Below are positions 41,621 through 53,275 of a stretch of DNA of 64,000 nt, one piece after another (position 1 is the first letter of the stretch; each line of letters opens with the position of its first letter). The DNA is taken from positions 72,547,011-72,611,010 of the forward strand of contig OY821754.1 of assembly GCA_963682095.1 (NCBI GenBank). Reading direction: 5' to 3'. This stretch comes from Potentilla sterilis (taxonomy: Eukaryota > Streptophyta > Magnoliopsida > Rosales > Rosaceae). The position numbers and the translations under genes are program-made. The notes under the pieces are model-generated. The model ran no database searches. It was not told the DNA's origin and saw only the letters and a list, made by a program, of their open reading frames with translations.

Positions 41621-42203
41621 CATCTACATCCCCTATGATCTCCACTGTCCGGCTCACTGCATTAAAACTCGAACGTGGTAGACCTACATAATTAAACGCC
41701 ATGCATAGTTCAGTCTAACTAGTCAAAAAAGAAAGTGGAAGATTATTAATTTCAAACACCCTATCGAAATTAAAGTTCAAAGATTGTATCAGACTAAGGG
41801 TTTTTATCAGACTACTTGCTTTTTGGTAAAGAAATTTTAAAATTAATGTGCCTGTAGCTCGAGCTTGGAACATACCATAGGTTTTATCAATATGTTTCTG
41901 AAATTTTCGTACTCCATTTTTGAGTCTACTTTGACAGCCGTAACATTCACACATCCAGTTCGCTTCGAGAATAAACTTCTGCAAGTATAAACAAGAAGCC
42001 AGTTAAGCAACAGAAACAGAGATATGAACATAGAAACTAAAAGTAAAGCTTGGTTTAAGAACATAATATATAATGTAGGTACGTACCGGTGGCTGACTCA
42101 TGGTTCTTGATCTGCAAGCACAACTGAGAGAAATTTGAGTCTTCCAGAGAGCTGGGGGCAACAGAACTCGGGTTTCTGAGGGAGCTAGCACCGGGGTTTG
42201 GGG

Positions 42204-42211
42204 TATATAAA
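42204..42211 (-). promoter_or_regulatory. TATA box of HIPP-like gene 2
   Basis: The minus strand reads CTCCTTTATATACCCC, ~103 bases upstream of the ATG at 42101 and nearly the same as in HIPP-like gene 1. Confidence 0.65.
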
Positions 42212-43642
42212 GGAGCTCGATCAAGAAGTACGAATTTTTTTTTTTTTTCTGGTTAAGTTAATCAATGGACTATCTTGTTGAACAAAATTTCCCAAATTAG
42301 TTCTCTTGCCAGAATTGAAACACGAGTTATAACTCCTGTAATATGGTAAGTTTTGGTAACTTTATATCCTCAGAATCTTGATATTCTCTTCTCCACAAAT
42401 AATCGGAAGACGCCACATGGATGATGAACTAGTTCTCCTAAAATTTCAAGGAAAGCCCTTTCTAAAGCTTCAACCTTTCACCACTTGAGGAAATTAAATC
42501 AAATTAATACAGAGTTTAATGCACTAAACCAACTAATGTGAACTATCAAAACAATTATACAATTCTAGTGTAACAGTAGGACTAATCACCGGCCAATTCA
42601 CCATGATCTGTTCCGAGTTGATATTTCCCATAATTGATATTTGCTCCTGATATTGATCACTTTTCTAACAGATTGAGATTGTCACTTTTAGATATAGTAC
42701 ATTCCACTACAAAGCTTGACAGCTAAAATATATTTCAGATTTATTAAAGATATTAACACTCTTTATGATCAGTTAATTTATCTAGTCATGATTGGAATAA
42801 TTTTTAGTTCTCGAATTTTATATGTGAAGATGTATAAAAATTTGAGATTGTTTAAAACAACTCATTATAGTGTAGTGAGAAGCATAGCGTGAAACTATTG
42901 ATTTTAACTAAATTGGGTAAATTTTTTTTTAATTTTGTTTAGAATTTAGAAATCAACTATCAAAATTATATGTATCTTGAATCATTAAGATGCAGATAAT
43001 ATATAATTTGAAGTTGGAATCTCATTCACCAATCAGCTTTCATTAGTTGACTAACTTGATATGAAATTCTCCTAATACGCCCACATAATTGATCAGGTTA
43101 GAGAATGACCTATATTTTAAAGTTTTCCAGCCTGATTCTACCACTGAGCTATCAGGTGGTCACTTGCGAGAAATGCAAGTCAAAAGTGGACTTAATGATT
43201 TTCCCATAGATAGAGATCGTTGCTTAAAATATCCCAAGTTGAATCCCACACATGATGCATCATTGAGTAAAGTGCCCTCCTGCCTACTCTTCTTAATTCT
43301 GCAAGCCCATGCATAAGAAGACATGAAACACTGTCTGACATTGACTTCATAACCTTCAATATGATATTCACAGTACACTAACCAAATTGCTTAGATAATT
43401 CATCATGGTCTTTTCCAATGTGATTAGAATCAAGTAGGAAGTCATACCATTACTATTGCAAATGGAACAAAATTTACCCATGAACTACCAAGAAACATGC
43501 GCTATGATACTTCACCTACTTCCCAAACCTTGCATTACTACCAATTAATCATAGAGAAGACATTAATCCATACCACTAAGTGCACTACTACTACTAACAC
43601 ATGATCCAAATTCTAGCTACTACTTATTGGGAACTACTAATT
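42212..43642. other. Spacer between HIPP-like genes 2 and 3
   Basis: AT-rich, no gene. At 43134-43156 the minus strand reads GATAGCTCAGTGGTAGAATC, a tRNA A-box-like sequence, but no B box follows. The last part includes the 3'UTR region of HIPP-like gene 3. Confidence 0.5.
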
Positions 43643-45684
43643 TTACATGATGCTGCAACTGTTGGCATTCTCATCACTGAAGAAGTTAGTGTAAGGCTCA
43701 GTTGGCCCTGCTGATGGCATTGGCTGCTGATGGGGCATGTAGTTCATCGGCGGCTGTGGCCGCGCATACATCATGGATTGGTACATGTCATTGCCATTAG
43801 CCCTCTGCTGCTGCTGTTGCTGGTTCATCATCATAGCCATATATTGCTGCTGCTGGAGCTGCTGTTGCTGTTGCTGGAGCTGTTGTTGGGCGTAGGGATT
43901 TCCTGCATTCCCCATTCCTTGATTCCCCATTCCTTGATAGTAGCCGGCACCGCCACTGCTCATCATCCCTGGCGCCGGTAGTCCTTGTACGGCAGGCACA
44001 TTGCCCATCTGACCCATTGGGTAGCTACCCATCTGACCCATACCCTCACCTCCACGCCCCATTTGCCCCATCGGCCTCATCTGCCCCATATTGCCCATTT
44101 GGCCCATATGCCCCATCTGACCTGCCTGGCCCATATGCCCCTTTTGACCCATTTGATGCACATCTCCACCATTGCCTCCACCACCTTTGCCTCCCTTGCC
44201 TCCTTTGCTTTCCTTGCTTTCTTTACCTTCTTTGCCACCTTTGCCTCCTTTCTTATGATTCATGAATTCAATATCATCAAATTCATCAAACATGTCACCA
44301 CCTTTTTTACCTCCCTTGCCACCCTTGCTGTCTCCATCACTCTCTTTTTTACTAGTGCTCCTGCTAAGCCACCCAAGCAACCCACCCTTTTTACCCTCAC
44401 TCTTGTCTTTACCTTCTTTACCTCCTTTACCATCTTTACCACCCTTGCTCTTTTTCTTGCTCTTGCTCTTGCTCTTCTCATCATCACCACCACCTTTCTT
44501 TTTTCCACCCTTCCCATCTTTACCATCCTTCTTTTCCTTATTTCCACCCATGCCCTTCATCCCTTGCAGAGGGAAATCAATAACCTCACCCTTCTTGGCA
44601 GACACTCCCCCACCACCACCACCTCCACCACCTAACTTCTTGCCGCCCATAGCATTCATATTCACCATCCCACCCGGCCCATGTGGCCCATGTCCATTAT
44701 TACCCATCACAGGCATCATCTTCCCATAAGGCCCTTGCTGCCCATTTGCACCCATATTCATCATCATCATCTTGTTAGGTGGTAACTGATGTCCATGTCC
44801 TCCATGGCCATGGTTAAGCTCCTCTTCCTCATCATCATCATAGTCTTCATCATCAAACTCATCATCATCATAATCTTCATCATCAAACTCATCATCAAAC
44901 TCACCATCACTAAACTCCTCCTCAGCAGGCAGAGTAAACTTGACAGACTTGTTCTGTTCCTTCATTGGCATCATCACCTTAGCACCCTTCATCATCTGTT
45001 GTTGCTGCTGAATTTGTTGCTGGACATTCATAACCTTCTGTTGGTCCTTTCCACCCTTCTGAGCTTTGTTGTTGCCATTGTCTTTGCCCCCTTTGCCATG
45101 ACTCTCCAAAGACATGTTCTTGAACTGGTTGGGGTTGAACTGCTGAGCTTGGTTACTGTAGTTGGAATTACTTTTCTGTCCTCCACCTCCTCCCCAAAGC
45201 TCTGCATGTTTGCCTGACTTCTCAAGCTTCTTGATGATTGTGGCTGGATCTACGTTCCCTGTGACAGTCACTTTGCCTTGCTCTGCATCTATACTAGTAG
45301 TATATACACCTACACCACCAAAAGTTAAATATATAAGTTTGAGAAACAAGGAAAGTAAATAATTTAACAGATTTGACATTATACAAGGTGAAATTACTGA
45401 CAAAAGGAGTAATCTTTGGGGTTACTAAGGAACATACCATCAATTTTCTGCACCAATTTCTTAACTTTCTGCTTACAGCCCTCACAGTGAATGTTCACTC
45501 TGAGCACACAGCTCTGCAAGTAACAACCAACCCCAATTTAGCAACTAAAACTAAGAACTAAAAGCAAAAACAAAACAGAGGAATAACAACAGTAGTAGCA
45601 CTATTAAAGATAACAACTTTGGAAAACTAAGAACAAATGGTTAAGAGGGTATACCTGAATCTTCATGAAGTCCTGCTTATTCAT
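43643..45684 (-). CDS. HIPP gene 3: heavy-metal-associated isoprenylated plant protein, intact
   Basis: Three exons: 45684-45655 (MNKQDFMKIQ), 45513-45438 and 45309-43643, with phases that agree, giving 590 residues. The HMA domain spans ~11-75 with CVLRVNIHCEGCKQKVKKLV (metal-site CEGC) and VYTTSIDAEQGKVTVTGNVD. A long low-complexity tail follows: acidic DDEDYDDDE runs, HGHGGHGH, Lys/Gly repeats (KGGKDGKGGKEGK), MGQMG repeats and Gln runs. The last residues CSIM form a CaaX box for farnesylation. HIPPs are plant metallochaperone-like proteins at plasma membrane or nucleus, used in metal and stress responses. Introns interrupt the HMA domain at the same place as in the two relatives, so the three arose by tandem duplication. 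Confidence 0.96.
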
Positions 45685-48600
45685 TTTATCTATTTGAGAG
45701 TGATAGTGAGAGAGGTTCTCAGAAATGGGGAAAATGGTTTATGAGAGTGTGGTTCTGGGGAAATAAGAGGGAGAGAGCCAAGAGCTTAGAGTCGGTTGGT
45801 GAGCATTGAAAACTAATATTTATCTTTAGCTTTCTTCCTGTGTTGGGTTTGTGAAAGGAACACTCGCTCTTTTCAAGTTTTTATATTTGATAAAAAAGGG
45901 ACATAGAGACAGAGGGAAGAGCTAAGTCGGTTACTCGAGCAGCAAGGGCATATAAAAATGGCAAAAGCACAGCTGTAGGAAACTTGGCTTTACACGGCTC
46001 TCTGTAAAATGTTCATGTACAGAGTCCATAGAACATGGCTTTACAGTTTCATTTGGGGATTTAGGGGAAGTGCTTAGCTTGATTGATGTTGTTAATTATG
46101 GAAGCCTCATGGGCCCTGAGATGTTCTGGGATCATGAGCCATGATGGTGGTGGGGATGAACACTAGGCTCCAAAGGTTGGCCCTTTTCCAACCCCAGCTT
46201 GATTGATCAGTCAAATCTCCTACTTCAATTATAGTATAAGCTACAATCAATTTAGCTAGAGTATAATTCATGTCCTCTCAATGCAAGTGTACAATAAATA
46301 TTGCTCACTTGCATGTGTTTCTCTTTGTTTAGAGTCCAAATTATAGGCTCAACGAATTTTGTTATTGCATATTCATGTCTCCAATAGCAAGTGTGTTTAG
46401 TTAGTGGCATATGTTAATCTTTGCTTATAGTTCAAGATAGGTGGCCGCCCCATTTTTTAGTTGTAATTTTGATCTTTCACATATCTTTAGTAAAACTACT
46501 CTGAATGCAGAGAATTTGATATAAAGTTCGACTAGTGCTACACTGGTAATCTAGTCTGGTGGGACTAGTACCTTAGAATGTACTTGTGTATCGTGACTTC
46601 CAATGCTAGGAGAACCCATCAAGATATGGTTTTGTTTTGCTCGTTTGCATTCACTTTGATCATATTGTTTTGATTCTCCCTCCCTTGATTTCTTCTTCTC
46701 ATTCAATAATTTATGTGAAATAAGAAACTTTTTGCTTTCATCTATCCCATTTCAAGCAATCAAAAGACTAAAAATTCAAGATTTGTTTACAACACACTTT
46801 GACCGTACGTTTATCATATGCAATACATTAAGTATCGAAAACTTTCAATTTAATGCGTCAATAATATTATCCAAAACTTTTTAAGGCCCCAACCAAACTT
46901 TCTTTCTCATTTTAGCTACATGATTTGAGGATTACAACTCAACTTCAGCTGCAGCATAATCCCAAGTTCCCAACAATTACATCTGCACTAGGTTGTTCAT
47001 TTCTCCTCTCCTTCCTTCAATCTTCATAAATATTTTAGTCCTCCTCTTTTAGCTCATTGTCTAGTACAGTAAAGTAGGAATCTTTTAAGCCAAGCACGAG
47101 ATTGGCAAGATCTACTATAGTCTATAGCTCATCCCCATTTCCAGGTTAGTGTCCTCCGCACTAATTTTTTAAGAGACCTGTCAGTGGCAATGGTTGTCAG
47201 TTTGACTCTATTTGGAGGGGGAAAATATAGACCAGGACCAAGGGCACGATTGTAAACCAAAGACGATACCAATGGGGGTAATCGCCAAAAGCATTTCAAA
47301 GCTAAACCAGGGGGAGATCGTCGAGATCTTTCTCTCTCTCTCTGATGTGAAAAAAAGAAGAAGATAATCGAAGAGAAGAGAATGATGTCTCTGGGTTTTG
47401 AGCCCCTTCGTTTGCAACCAAATTATTGGTTGTTTTCCTTAAAAGCCCAACCCCTGAAGAAATTGTTGTCCTTGCAGTTCTTCTTTATTTCCCTTTGGGG
47501 TTAAAAAGAAAACCAGAAAAGAAAAAATGTCCCATCAAGGATTTATCCTTTTCTTTCTTCTCTGTGTAAAAAACTTCAAAACCAGAGACAAAGAAATTGA
47601 AAAACAAAGATGCGGGCAATGGTGACAAAAAGGAATCCCCCCACCACACCACAAAGTTACAAAAGAATTTAACCCTATTAAAGATGGTTCATGCCTATCA
47701 TTGGGTTGCTCACAATTAATGGCTTTTAAACCCTAAATCTTTGACTACTGAACTTGTTTAATGAGTGGGAGATCAAACAAGAAGAAGGACAATTAAGAGC
47801 TATAGTTCATGAGCAGTTTATGTGATACTGTGTGAGTGTGGTTACATTGTTAATCTTACTTTTTTGGTTCATGTCTAATAGGCTGTGAACGAAAATATCA
47901 GCTGGCCACTATGTTGAACCTTGTGAAGTGAACATTCGAATCCTTAAAAGCTGGCTAGAATGATTTGCTTTTAGATCACTCATGATTAAGAATGTTAGGG
48001 ATATATAGCAATTGATGAACGAGTATGATCAGTAGAATAGGTAAAAACAATTAATCCATAAAGAAGATCATCAAAGGATTAATCCTCAAAAAGTTTAAGT
48101 TTATGATGAATAAAGCATATATACTAGTGTGGTTCATCAAAATGTGCTTCAATAAGTGAGCACGTGTACCGTCAAATGATTATATCTAATTTATGTATCG
48201 TTGTGGTTTGTCCCACAAATTTTTTATCTACCCTTAGTTGATAGAGGAGGATATGTAATAGTCTTTTATAACTTGATAATTAATACAATCAACTTGAGTT
48301 ATTAAAATAAAATAAATATGTATATAGAAAATTACAAGTTTTATGATTATTGTATACTAGGGTTAAGGACGTCTGTATAAACTCTATCTCTTTATCTATC
48401 TGCAACCTTATCTTCTCCAGCTCTCGTCTTATTGCACAGTTCAGAAAACCAAACCCTAAACACCGTACCAGGTACCCATTTTCCTCCGTTACTTTCAAAC
48501 AGAGAAAAGATCGCAAATCTTGTGAAGAAGTAAAGTCAATTCGCTTGTACCGTTTTGCACACGAGATCGGATCGATCTCTTTGAATTCATCTGTCAAAAC

Positions 48601-48776
48601 TCAGATCTCTCTTTCTTGTTTCAAAGATTTGAGAACAGTGGTACTCGTCTTCAACGAAAGCAGGAATCTCACCTGCTTCTTATAAACACATCTCTATGGT
48701 CATCATGTGCAGCAAGATATTTGCCAGAAGGAAATGGCCAAAAAATTAGGAAAATAATTGTGTCCATAACGGCGAG
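45685..48776. other. Long intergenic region, no gene seen
   Basis: It begins with the promoter side of HIPP gene 3 and continues as AT-rich sequence without supported coding frames on either strand. Around 48410-48480 a CCCTAAACACCG|GTACC-like stretch resembles a 5'UTR with a donor, but no coding exon follows. Confidence 0.5.
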
Positions 48777-49075
48777 ATATTTTGGACAATGTTATCAACG
48801 ATTTTAACTGTTTAAAAGTTAAATTAATCAACAAATATTATCTCTGTAAAAATTCGGAATAAACTAAAATCGTATGCTCATTCGATTGTATTCGAGTGCT
48901 CTAAATAAATAAACAGTTCTAGTAAAAGTTGAGTCTCATGATTAATTGTCTATTTATTTAATACAATCGGAGGAGCAAATGATTTTAGTTTATTCTGAAT
49001 TTTTAAAAAGATGGTCTTTGTTGATTAATTTAACTTTTAAACTGTTAAAATCATTAATAACATTGTCTAAAATAT
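48777..49075. mobile_element. Foldback MITE (~300 bp)
   Basis: The left arm from 48777 (ATATTTTGGACAATGTTATC, later AAAAGTTAAATTAATCAACA and GGAATAAACTAAAATC) is repeated inverted in the right arm ending at 49075 (complement of ATATTTTAGACAATGTTATT). The arms are ~145 bases and about 85-90% alike by eye, with almost no loop. No coding capacity. The flanking duplication could be as short as TA. Confidence 0.88.
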
Positions 49076-51169
49076 ATAAATTAAAGAAAATATGTACGCA
49101 CACGTATATATTTATATGTACACACGTATTCTCTCAAAAATTATGGGGTTTCTATTTACCGGTGATGGTTTTCAGTACGTAGCTGAATTGGGTCCCTAAG
49201 AACAGAGGGATGGGGTGTCCGGGGGACAATTAGGTCAGGAACCAGAGGGCAATTTATGGACTCATACGGCCACAGTGGTCAGGGTTTGGGACCCGAAAAA
49301 AAATGGTCAGGTACAGTACTGGTTAAGCTTAATTGGTGAGGAGTCACCCTCTAGGAGCAGGGCAGGCCTTTCTTTATGTTTGGATTTGATGTGGGGATAC
49401 AGTGAATTATTGGTATTCACGCGATCACGCATGTTCTGTTTCAAGTGTGCACCCTAAATATATTTTCTTCAATCTGAATCTCTTTGGTTTTGGTCAGAAA
49501 ATGTGGCTTCCAAATAGATGCTATCATTTGACTTTATTTTTTGAGTTAGAAAACAATTAAATTGGGATTTTCCTTATGTTTGATTCATAATTGTGAACAA
49601 GGTGTTCCGAGAACAGTTGGGAGTTATGTAAATTTTAGCAACATGAAACTAATTCCTCAACCACATTTCTCGAATCATGCGGTGACAAACACTTGATAAT
49701 CATCATTTATCCTCAAATTCTGTATTTTGTCGTGGTGAGTGAAATGGTTAATGCATGGTGTTGTTTTAGGTAAATCATATATACCGTAAACATCAAAAGG
49801 AAGAGGTACGCGTACTGATCAATCTTGTTCATAAATCAGATTTACTTTTAAGGATCGGTAGAGTAAGGTAATATTAGACCTAATTAAGAGACACAAAATG
49901 TACAAGTAACAATAGGATCAGTCCCAGGCTCTCAGCTACGTGATTAGGTTTTGATTTGCAAGACACATCACTTGATAAATGAGCTCAGTTGTCTAAATCT
50001 CCCGTCAGTTGGTGATGCGTTGAGGAACACCAACAAGTACTGGAGTTGAGCATGCTTCGATCTCCTTAGCTTGGCTAGGGTTCTTTGCTTTCATAATATA
50101 CGAGAAAGATAAACAATGGGGTAGTACTGTGACTGGTCTAGTACGGGGAAGATCAAATCAAAGAAGGAGATTGGAATAAGTAACAAGTATGGTCATAGTC
50201 ATTATTGATTGGCATGCTTAGATCACTCTTTTTAAGACTTGGAATCATAAATCAACGAGTAAAGAGTGAGGACCTCTCGCTTTTGTCCCCTGCTTTGTTC
50301 TCATAACCCCATTCCCTTCAAAATACTTTTCCTTCGTATCTGCTAACTTGTGTCGCACATATTCCCTCCCTTTGTCCTTTGTCCTTTGAACTTTCACGGT
50401 TCACACGCACATGAATAGGAAGGAGAAGAAAGTTACGTTTTTGTAAAATTACATAGAAAAGAAGAGAAATTTAATCCAAGTTGCACATTCCCAATAGCAA
50501 ATACTATGAATATTTTGAATGATTTCAACAAGAGTGACTATTTTGCCGTGTGAATTGTTCAGAATACTTCACATATACAAATTATTGTGAATGTGTATAA
50601 AATGTAATGAAAGTTCACGAGGCAATATGAAATCTATATCAACAAGACATCGTAATGATAGTAAGAATGGACGACCCAATTGAGTCGGAGAGGAAGCAGA
50701 AACAAAACGTATGTAGAGAGATCAAGGGTACGTAGTTTCAGAATGAAAATAAGACTTTGAGAGAAAATATTATAAAATAATAAAATTGGAGTGTGTAATG
50801 TAATTGGGGAGTGTAAATTTCACTCTCCATTCTTAATTGGGTTGAATTAGAAAAAACTAACTTGCAAGAGAACTCGTCATGGAGTGATCTTACTTTGGTG
50901 CCAGGCCTTCGAATTATACAAGTCTCACATTCATTCCATTATTCATATTTCTGTAATAGGGTATGTCCATGAGCATATACTAGTGTTGAAGGTCTCATAA
51001 ATTTAAAGTACATTTCGATCACAAACCCTAAATTCGAAGTAAAAACTGTAGTTTAATCCATTGATAATACCATATTGATTCCATTCTTAAAGGTGCAATC
51101 TCATCAAGTAAAAGGGTTATGTGAACCTAACTTGCTTTATTAAATAAATATAAGCAAACAAACCATTTG
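49076..51169. other. Intergenic, no gene seen
   Basis: AT-rich on both strands. It contains one copy (about 50835-50955) of a ~100-base sequence that recurs at 52883-52975. Confidence 0.5.
50835..50955 (+). repeat. Dispersed direct repeat, copy 1 of 2
   Basis: GAGAACTCGTCATGGAGTGA followed by CTTTGGTGCCAGGC and AAGTCTCACATTCATTCCAT. A diverged copy in the same orientation lies at about 52883-52975 (GAGAACTCGTCGTGAGGGGTG, CTTGGTGGCCAAGTCTCACA). The two flank the SINE and the F-box pseudogene. Confidence 0.75.
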
Positions 51170-51184
51170 TTAAAGAACGACATT
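51170..51184. repeat. SINE target-site duplication, left copy
   Basis: TTAAAGAACGACATT is present here and again at 51312-51326, directly flanking the SINE. Confidence 0.95.
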
Positions 51185-51311
51185 TTTTTTTTTCAAATAG
51201 GATTTAAAGATTTCACACATACCTCCTATCGTGACTCGAACCCAGGACCTAATAACTACTTCATAAGTAGTGGTGTTTATTACCACTTGAGCTATCCCAC
51301 TTCGTCAAAAA
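51185..51311 (-). mobile_element. tRNA-derived SINE (~127 bp)
   Basis: Read on the minus strand, the element begins GACGAAGTGGGATAGCTCAA, which contains a polymerase III A box (GATAGCTCAAGTGGTA). It has a B box (GGGTTCGAGTC) ~50 bases further and ends in a run of about 12 A. A perfect 15-bp duplication, TTAAAGAACGACATT, flanks it. These are the defining features of a SINE mobilised by LINE machinery. The perfect duplication suggests a fairly recent insertion. Confidence 0.93.
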
Positions 51312-51617
51312 TTAAAGAACGACATTGTAAGGCAGGTATTTCAAGGTGGAGGCGTAGGTAACTAGGTATATATATAGTCCTTAATTCAATATATGTTTAT
51401 CAGTCTATGCATCCATATCAAGGTGCACAACAATACAAAGTATTCAGCAACACAATTAAATCAGAGGGTCTGAAATATTGTAAAGCAAAGTATCTCAAAC
51501 TTGAGTACTAGTTTGTTTATCAAACAGAGTAACTTAACTTAGGCTATCATATCTACGAAAATAAGGTAATGATACCGAATCCCATACCTCTAACGCATGC
51601 TTCTGCAAGAGGTAGAT

Positions 51618-52770
51618 TCATGTTTGAAAATTAGGGCCATCAATCCAAAAAGTAGATTCACTGGGACGAAACCCCTCATACCAGTCATGAGTTTGATGGT
51701 GTGTCCAGTGGCCTTGATCATCTTTGCCAGTATAAGTTTCATAGCCAGAGAGACCAAGAAGAACAATCATGTTTGCAAACGCCTTAGCTGCCCCCACGAC
51801 TGCCATTGATAATGCGGGAAAAGGCCTGTGATTCAGAAACACTACTCGATCCCCCAAACTTTTAGTTCTCGTCAAGGTCTTCTCTGATCGACCAAACTGC
51901 CATATTTCCCGAACGATTCCACATCGATTTACCAAGAAAAGTTCTCCATCGAACTCAATCAGGGACCTGGAGCACACCGTAAACTCCAAATCGTACTGCT
52001 CTATGCTCCATTCTTGAAGTGCAACATTGAAGATACCCAGCTTAACATATATATGGCATTCGGTCCGAATTTTGACCAAAAATACAATAGAATTTTCCAT
52101 CCATATGGATCATATCTTCAACGTACCATTGGCGACCCCAACCATTAGTAGTTTGAGTACAAGTCCATTTTTTACTTTTACAAGTGCTCAACGTGTAAAT
52201 CACCTTTCCTCCTCTAGTTGCTTTACTCACGACAAAGATGACACAATCTGGTGAAGTTGGAGTGCTAGCTCGAACACATGGCTTTCGATTCATGTTTATC
52301 TGTGTTGAGATCTAAAGGAGGTAGTTCGTAATCTAGAGGAGGTAGTTCGATAATCTCATTACGAAAAGGATTGTAAAACAAAAAAGATATGATATTCGAA
52401 CCATCAGATTTTACCTCTTGTTTTGACGAAAGCAACCAGCCATGCTGCGAAGCTTGAACAGTACTTGTACCACGTAATAACTTCTTAACACCGTTTCGCC
52501 TTGTGGTTTTTACAAGACTGTAGGATTTTTTCAGCCATGGATTGGATCACAAAGACCCAATTTTCTGAATTTTCCATGATTAAAGGAAACTATCCATGGT
52601 AGGTTTTTGTGGCGTCGACGAAGACCATCAAGAGCAGGCTGCTGCCAAGTTTTGCAAACTACGGTAAGGCGAACGAGATCTGCGATCTCGACAAGGTTTA
52701 ACACTATGTTTAGGAGCTCAATTGGTAGAACAGACCATGATTCTCTTGCCATAGTATCTGAACTTATCAC
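51618..52770 (-). pseudogene. F-box/DUF295 gene, broken by stops and frameshifts
   Basis: From the ATG at 52770 the minus strand encodes a good F-box (SWSVLPIELLNIVLNLVEIA, DLVRLTVVCKTWQ) and then LPWIVSFNHGKF before a stop at 52531. A stretch full of stops follows. A second open block (52293-52042) reads VRASTPTSPDCVIFVVSKAT and WYVEDMIHMDGKFYCIFG, and a third in another frame (52100-51618) reads IEFDGELFLVNR and VFLNHRPFPALSM. These are the usual parts of the plant F-box plus DUF295 (beta-propeller-like) proteins, which act as SCF ubiquitin ligase substrate receptors. Intact members are ~350-400 residues in one exon, so this copy is dead, though the F-box part alone could be translated. Confidence 0.88.
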
Positions 52771-52882
52771 TCGTAGGCATTACCTTGTGGCTCGATCATC
52801 TACCTAGGGACTAGCTATGGTTTACATATATAAATTAATTCCTAGTGGGATTTTGTTTTCTCGTTTGATCCTTCTTTCTAGG

Positions 52883-52975
52883 TTGAATTAGGTTATTAAA
52901 TTACAAGAGAACTCGTCGTGAGGGGTGATTTTTGCCTTGGTGGCCAAGTCTCACATTTAATCCATGAGAACATAT
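52883..52975 (+). repeat. Dispersed direct repeat, copy 2 of 2
   Basis: Matches 50835-50955 in order and orientation with several small differences. It sits just upstream of the F-box pseudogene start. Confidence 0.7.
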
Positions 52976-53014
52976 GTAAATTAAGTTCTCATACATATTT
53001 ACATCTTGTCATGT

Positions 53015-53022
53015 ATGGTAAC
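53015..53022. repeat. 8-bp target duplication of the hAT-like element, left copy
   Basis: ATGGTAAC at 53015-53022 is repeated at 54969-54976. Confidence 0.85.
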
Positions 53023-53033
53023 CTATAAAGCAC

Positions 53034-53275
53034 GGACACGCGATTGAGTATCACGTGTCAGACACACATACGGATACGGACACGGACACGGACACACGAT
53101 TGAGTATCACGTGTCAGACACACATACGGATACGGACACGGACACGGACACGGACACACGATTGAGTATCACGTGTCAGACACACATACGGATACGGACA
53201 TGGACACAGATAAGGACACGGACACGGACAAGGACACGGACACGCAGGAATACGTACGGACACGCGAACTGTTAT
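53034..53275. repeat. Subterminal ~56-62-bp repeats and GGACAC hexamers
   Basis: GATTGAGTATCACGTGTCAG starts at 53042, 53098 and 53160, each copy followed by a growing run of GGACAC units, so copy lengths differ by six. A pure hexamer region continues to 53275. A shorter inverted cluster (GTGTCC) lies at 54890-54962. Confidence 0.95.

Larger units (their letters stand above)
35648..42101 (-). pseudogene. HIPP-like gene 2, split by a copia retrotransposon
   Basis: Exon 1 is 42101-42087 (MSQPP), exon 2 41978-41876 (FILEANWMCECYGCQSRL, metal-site CYGC), and exon 3 starts at 41683 (SRTVEIIGDVDASK). Exon 3 is cut at 41621 by the retrotransposon and resumes at 36347 with MEELKELLQEF, running to 35648. 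Splice sites are good, phases agree (15 nt, then 34 codons plus one base), and no stop interrupts the coding parts on either side. The C-terminus is CCIM, a prenylation CaaX box. The tail is Gln/Lys/Gly-rich, as in long HIPPs. The gene was therefore probably functional until the insertion. The HMA fold would act in metal binding at membranes after farnesylation. It is drawn as one span because the break lies inside one exon. Confidence 0.88.

Noticed and set aside
43134..43166. tRNA-like sequence GATAGCTCAGTGGTAGAATC (minus)
   Set aside because: Only an A-box-like arm; no B box, acceptor stem, poly(A) or flanking duplication, so neither a tRNA nor a SINE is called.
44262..44729. Long plus-strand frames opposite HIPP gene 3
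   Set aside because: They mirror the Lys/Gly-rich coding strand (Pro/Leu/Ser-rich shadow) and have no motif.
48350..48807. Overlapping short frames of ~60-110 codons
   Set aside because: No family resemblance; the stretch looks like a gene leader whose coding part is missing.
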